Shown here: piece after piece, positions 60,185 through 64,000 of the stretch
Position numbering within the stretch: position 1 is the first letter of the stretch
How the letters are laid out: each line of letters opens with the position of its first letter
From: Nitzschia sp. pyKryTriq1
Taxonomy: Eukaryota; Bacillariophyta; Bacillariophyceae; Bacillariales; Bacillariaceae
Assembly (NCBI GenBank): GCA_956465555.1
Contig: OY101118.1
Location: 2,191,751-2,255,750 of the forward strand
DNA: 64,000 bases
Direction of reading: 5' to 3'
Made by a program: the position numbers and the translations under genes
The notes under the pieces: generated by a model
The model's database searches: none
What the model was told of the DNA's origin: nothing
The model's input: only the letters and a program-made list of their open reading frames with translations

Positions 60185-61912
60185 GGTCGTTATTCCAAAG
60201 GCTTTAGAATTTCTTATCTTTGGCGCAACTAATCGGAAGATTTGAATTTTCGATAAATTGTAACCTACCAACCGAGATGAGGCAGCCACTACTAGTAGCC
60301 ACTTGCTTATTTCTATGTGCAGTATCAAATAATTCAGAGTCTAGTAGAAATTCTAGAGAGAAAAGAGACGAAAGAATGCATAAAGGGAAGCAATGCGTGG
60401 TATCGTCAATAATACTGTATACTGCACCTGTGAGGCGCAAGGCGTTGAGTCGTGGTGAAAATGACGTCGGTCGCTCTTTTCTTGTTGCCTCGCTCGTCGC
60501 GACGCGTCGCCGCCCGCCGGGAGAGCAGCACGAGACCGAGCGCTTATGACTGATGATGGACCCCGTGAGGGGTGAAAAGAGTCCTCTGAGTCGTCAATTG
60601 GTGGACTGTCATCATGATGTCTCGATGATGATTCATTGCTCTCGACCGTCAACAACAAGGTAGTAGCTAAATTGGACAGTGCACTACTACTACTAGTAGA
60701 TAGAGTACCGTGCTACTACTACTAGTAGTAGCACTACAAAAGCAGCTAGTAGAGAGCAGGCTACACGTACTCTCGAGAGATACTAGTCAGCAATGAGGAA
60801 CAGAACAAGCTCCTCTTGTTGCTGCTGTGGGTTCTGTTTGTCAATGCGAAGCGTTGTATCGTATTCTTGTTGTTGAACTACTAGCTAGTAGTACAATGTT
60901 TCTTACAGTACTCATAGTTGCGTTGTTCTGATCAATCTTCAATCTTCAATGCCAGCAGTGTCTGGTGGGGAGCCCAGCAAGCCTTCTCTTCGATCGTAGA
61001 CTACTCGGATACCGGGAACAACGAGAAGCATCTTGTTTTTCTCGAGTCTGGCAGTACTAAGAGAATATGGCATTGTATTTGTTTTGCAGGTCCTTGGTTT
61101 GGTGCGTACGTTTGTTTATTATTTTTGTCCTTTCTTCAAGTTCTGTTGCAGTGATAGTAAAGGGCGGTGCTGGCTGTTCTCTTCTTCCAGACAACGACTA
61201 CTAACTGTTTGTATTATATATGCAAAGAAGAGAGGCACACTAATCGTGGAATAGTCGAACAATGGAAGAACACAAAGGAAAACTGGTGCATGCATGGTTG
61301 TGCTACCTCTACCGATACGGCATACATGAGCAAGAACCCTGTGGGCCGAATGAATCGAGAATGGGCGAGAACAGGTGTGTTCCTGGCCAAGAACACTTCC
61401 GTGCTGAAAAGAAGCATGCACTTTGGATACTGGTCAAAGAATGGTTGTAAAACACGAACCTTCAAGAAAGAAATGTGGAACACTTCATGGGGCTTTGTAA
61501 TTTGTACCGCGCCAGAGAAACAAAAACACCAACTTACGCACGGTGCGGTACTCGGATGCATAAGCGGCAAAAAACATAATAATATAATAAAAAAGTCAAC
61601 TTACTCTTATGTCTCCTGTTGCAGCTGGCATAATCGTGCACAACAGTTAAAAGCCTATGGAATATTCGTACGTTAAAAAACAATAATTGTCAACATCCGA
61701 ACTTGTTCTTCGGACCTTTTGATGCGTCATAGTATCATCTTTTTGATCTGTTCTTTGGGCTCTTTCACGTCATCTCCTCACAATAAAAAAGTAACGACAA
61801 AAAAGTCAAAAGTGCTTAGTGCTTTGCACACACCGGGTAAATACCAACACAATTCATTCTCCTCCGAGGAAACAAACATTACAAGTCACGAGGTTTCGTA
61901 TCATCAGTTCCA
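60185..61912. other. Intergenic region with dispersed repeat copy C
   Basis: 1.73 kb, the longest gene-free stretch. Overlapping frames at 61167-61676 (plus) and 61119-61570 (minus) have no recognisable protein character. Holds repeat copy C (60635-60686) followed by ACTACTACTAGTAGATAGAG and CTACTACTACTAGTAGTAGC. Confidence 0.5.
60635..60686 (+). repeat. Dispersed short repeat, copy C
   Basis: ATTGCTCTCGACCGTCAACA, then a 6-base insertion relative to copy B, AGGTAGTAGCTAAATTGGAC and AGTGCACT. It then runs into an ACTACTACTAGTAG tract rather than the TTTCGCTGCTTTAC end. Confidence 0.68.
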
Positions 61913-62749
61913 ATGGCAATATTTGAGCAGAGAGCGATACCAGTAATGCCACGAGGCGTCCATTCCCAGATATTGCATGCCGAGACAAGCGTTCAAGACT
62001 CGGGCGTGTTGTTCATGGCGCCGAGCAATGTTTCGAACAGCAGAAGCCGCACCATGCGGTTGGGACAAGAACTATCGAGGATGAGGATCGACTCATCATC
62101 TTCTGCTCCTTCAACCGAACCCGGTGTATCTGGGCATGAATCACAAAGAACCGAACACTACCACCAAAAGAATGCTTCTCCAGATCGCCAACGAATAGAA
62201 ACGTTTTATCGTTCCTTATTTCGGAAATCGGTGGATCAAAAGCCCCATACAGGGGATCGACATGTATTTGACAGAGAAGACAGCTCGAACACTGAATTGA
62301 CATCATCATTCGGTGAGTCTTTGGATTCCACTTGCGAAGACTTTGAGACACGAGGCAGTGGTTCGTTTACGCACGGGGCCTGCCATGGTCATGCAAACCA
62401 ACTGATTTCTCGACCGTCACAAAACCATTTTGAGGACGATTCTTTTCCCGTCATCGAGTGGGAAACCGGTGACGAGGATCTTCACCTAGAAAAGACCGGC
62501 CTAAGACAATCTGGCAGCTCTCAATCGAGTACCGGTCGAGGCCAGCAGATCTTCAAGCAAAGTTTCGTCCCAGTCTTCTTTCAGAAATCCACCGTATCTG
62601 CGGTCGCGTATGCATCCTTAAAGAAACGAAATCTTCCCTTTGAATCATTGCCAGTTCGATCTTTGAAACGAAGCAAATCTATCAATTCTCGCCTTTGCTC
62701 CTTGGGCGGGAGCGCTTCCTTGCATCCCCGAAAGCTGCTCCGATTTTAG
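61913..62749 (+). CDS. Unrecognised, Ser-rich, probably nuclear protein
   Basis: 278 residues, single exon, beginning MAIFEQRAIPVMPRGVHSQI. Mostly Ser/Gln/Asp low complexity. More ordered words are QRIETFYRSLFRKSVDQKPH, DDSFPVIEWETGDEDLHLEK, FKQSFVPVFFQKSTVSAVAY then ASLKKRNLPFESLPVR, and SLKRSKSINSRLCSLGG. The C-terminal half is basic and could carry a nuclear signal. The words FPVIEW and SLKRSKS echo FPSIDW and SLKRSRS in the protein at 46719, but likeness beyond these is not evident. No known domain. Confidence 0.6.
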   Translation: MAIFEQRAIPVMPRGVHSQILHAETSVQDSGVLFMAPSNVSNSRSRTMRLGQELSRMRIDSSSSAPSTEPGVSGHESQRTEHYHQKNASPDRQRIETFYRSLFRKSVDQKPHTGDRHVFDREDSSNTELTSSFGESLDSTCEDFETRGSGSFTHGACHGHANQLISRPSQNHFEDDSFPVIEWETGDEDLHLEKTGLRQSGSSQSSTGRGQQIFKQSFVPVFFQKSTVSAVAYASLKKRNLPFESLPVRSLKRSKSINSRLCSLGGSASLHPRKLLRF

Positions 62750-62860
62750 ATACAATTTTGTACATCATCTAATATGCTTAACATTTCTCACAAAGAGCAT
62801 CCGTCCATTCACATTTTTGTAGACCAGTGGAAATAGCATGTCCTGTATTCCGGACAAAGG

Positions 62861-63661
62861 CTACATACGGGTTTGGCCTGGACCGAGAGAAAAGGCTTCC
62901 TTTGACGGCATCCTCTCACGTATGTTGTCCAGATATCCAAAGAATTGTTGATACGATTCACGGCCCTTCTTTGCCAATCCAAGGTGGTGCATTCTATGGT
63001 TTCTAACACCAATGAACCACCTTCTCCAAATATATGGCTCCGGACTTGCAGTATGAGATTCTGTAAGCATCCATGTCACAAGGATATTGTGAATCGCCCG
63101 ACCGAGTCTTGATTTGGGACCACCCAAGTGACTGCGCTGTTGGACACATATATTGCAAATGACCTGAAGGGTGCCATCGATCAATGAATGACGCAATACG
63201 TCCATGGCTTCAACGCCATTGGGAGGGACATGTTGGTGATGCCGTCGATGGATTCGTCGAAGAAAGTGCACTTCGTGAAGGAGCCAGTGTACCACGAAGA
63301 ATAAAGCATCGTAAGCGACGATACCGTAAGCCACCTCACAAAAAAGATGAAGTGTATCAAACGCGTCATGTGGGATGCCATCGGGAAGGTCTTGGGCGGG
63401 CACAAACGCTCTCAATATAAAAATCCCGATCCAGTAGGCATAGAGACTTTGCGTTACATCCCCCAACTCGCGAAAGTCAAGTGTATCCACCAAACGATTT
63501 TCGCGGGACACACCTAGCTTTCTTTCGTGATACCAATAAACTTGCACTGATATCATAAATGACAGTGTTGCCACCATGGGATCTACCCACCATGCTCGAA
63601 GAATACCATTGTCGATATCCAAAGTGGGGATTCCCTGAAAAAATGACAGCAACTTTGGCAT
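62861..63661 (-). CDS. Fatty acid hydroxylase / sterol desaturase superfamily membrane enzyme
   Basis: 266 residues, single exon. Hydrophobic segments lie at about residues 27-45 (DPMVATLSFMISVQVYW), 70-88 (QSLYAYWIGIFILRAFV) and 106-126 (FCEVAYGIVAYDALFFVVHW). The di-iron histidine boxes are present: HWLLH (125-129), HRRHHQH (138-144) and NHRMHH (221-226), with further His at 191 and 203. This pattern is that of the superfamily acting on sterols, fatty acids, alkanes or carotenoids with O2 and an electron donor. The substrate cannot be told from the sequence. Length is near the family norm. It converges on the gene at 61913 (111 bases between). Confidence 0.88.
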   Translation of the reverse strand: MPKLLSFFQGIPTLDIDNGILRAWWVDPMVATLSFMISVQVYWYHERKLGVSRENRLVDTLDFRELGDVTQSLYAYWIGIFILRAFVPAQDLPDGIPHDAFDTLHLFCEVAYGIVAYDALFFVVHWLLHEVHFLRRIHRRHHQHVPPNGVEAMDVLRHSLIDGTLQVICNICVQQRSHLGGPKSRLGRAIHNILVTWMLTESHTASPEPYIWRRWFIGVRNHRMHHLGLAKKGRESYQQFFGYLDNIRERMPSKEAFSLGPGQTRM

Positions 63662-64000
63662 CGCCTCAAGAATGAATCAAAAATCTTATGCCTGCTTAAT
63701 CAACGTGAAAAGGCAGCATACAACACGAACGGATATTCTGAATAATGTGTCGTCAATAACTTTCCGACAACCTCGCCCCCTTGTGTTATTAATAGCATTT
63801 TTTCATTCCATTTCCTGGTCACAACAAAGGCAACAGCGACGAAGAAGAGAGACGGTCAAGATACTCGTACCGATAGTCTACGAGTACTCGTAAAAGAAAA
63901 CGAAGTGCGAGGATCGAGGATCGATACGGTTGTTGAAATCTCCGTAGTCTGTACGCTGTCAGCTGATGCTTTGAATAGTGGGACCACTTCCTCAGTCCCG
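63662..64000. other. Intergenic region to window edge
   Basis: 339 bases upstream of the hydroxylase gene. CGTACCGATAGTCTACGAGT lies near 63869. No supported gene. Confidence 0.3.

Noticed and set aside
10545-60686. Dispersed repeat as a known transposon family
   Set aside because: No terminal inverted repeats, target-site duplications or coding region can be seen, so no family name is given.
61167-61676. Plus-strand 169-residue frame with many Cys, His and Lys
   Set aside because: No recognisable domain, and it overlaps equally long frames on the other strand; composition looks like random A/T-rich DNA.
1-64000. tRNA, rRNA, CRISPR, integrase, transposase or reverse transcriptase
   Set aside because: Read for T-loop-like words, regular spaced repeats and catalytic motifs; none was convincing. 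A tRNAscan or covariance-model search could still find something missed by eye.

Overview
The window looks like nuclear DNA of a photosynthetic stramenopile, most likely a pennate diatom. This rests on compact protein genes with few, short GT-AG introns (59-132 nt where I could place both ends), many N-termini that combine a signal peptide with a Phe at the predicted cleavage point (ASAFAP-like bipartite plastid targeting: AHS|F, NS|F, SEA|F, GEA|F, SA|F, ADA|F), and a mix of ordinary eukaryotic housekeeping families with lineage-specific proteins. I found no rRNA, tRNA, CRISPR or bacterial-type operon, and no transposase or reverse transcriptase. The species is not determined.

Layout. 1-4.8 kb: three adjacent, otherwise dissimilar presequence-bearing proteins sharing one short C-terminal motif, ending in A(F/Y)xILxDLGM. 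4.8-7.4 kb: a large plastid-type coiled-coil/membrane protein. 8-9.7 kb: a mitochondrial cold-shock protein and an AMPK/SNF1 beta subunit. 11-13.3 kb: two unrecognised proteins. 14-15.7 kb: the APC/C activator Cdh1. 16.4-19.8 kb: a secreted protein and a plastid-type FAD synthase fused to a molybdopterin-binding domain. 20.6-26.8 kb: a 2012-residue USP48-like deubiquitinase with two introns. 26.9-29.7 kb: a Gln-rich TAF4-like protein. 30.3-31.3 kb: a membrane-anchored Nudix-like protein. 31.6-32.9 kb: a tandem imidazoleglycerol-phosphate dehydratase. 34.2-38.7 kb: two paralogues of a helical-repeat-like family flanking a DUF952 protein. 39-40 kb: a leucine-rich-repeat protein. 40.7-42.7 kb: a BMT5-like methyltransferase fused to a RluA-like module. 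42.8-43.4 kb: a MYCBP homologue. 44-45.6 kb: a beta-helix/RanBP2 finger/WWE protein. 46.7-47.4 kb: an unrecognised protein. 48.9-50 kb: a plastid protein with two S1 domains. 50.3-50.8 kb: a small membrane protein. 51.5-52.6 kb: an AspH-like oxygenase. 52.8-56 kb: a plastid PDZ-PDZ-PPR protein. 57.1-58.4 kb: an MMAA/MeaB GTPase. 58.5-60.2 kb: a MINDY deubiquitinase. 61.9-63.7 kb: an unrecognised protein and a fatty acid hydroxylase/sterol desaturase family member.

The genes do not form one pathway, as expected for a eukaryotic chromosome. Themes that recur are plastid RNA and cofactor biology (S1 protein, PDZ-PPR, FAD synthase), ubiquitin control (USP48-like, MINDY, Cdh1, a WWE protein) and rRNA modification. 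The most unusual item is the histidine-biosynthesis protein: its two IGPD domains have each lost the half of the metal-binding motifs that the other kept. Other domain fusions of note are methyltransferase/S4/RluA, beta-helix/zinc finger/WWE, PDZ/PPR, and a FAD synthase with its two domains in the opposite order to animals.

Intergenic DNA has its own signature: palindromic GTACCGGTAC-type words, CTACTAGTAG-type hairpins, and a short dispersed repeat with the core CTAAATTRGACAGTGCACT, present in four copies plus a fragment.
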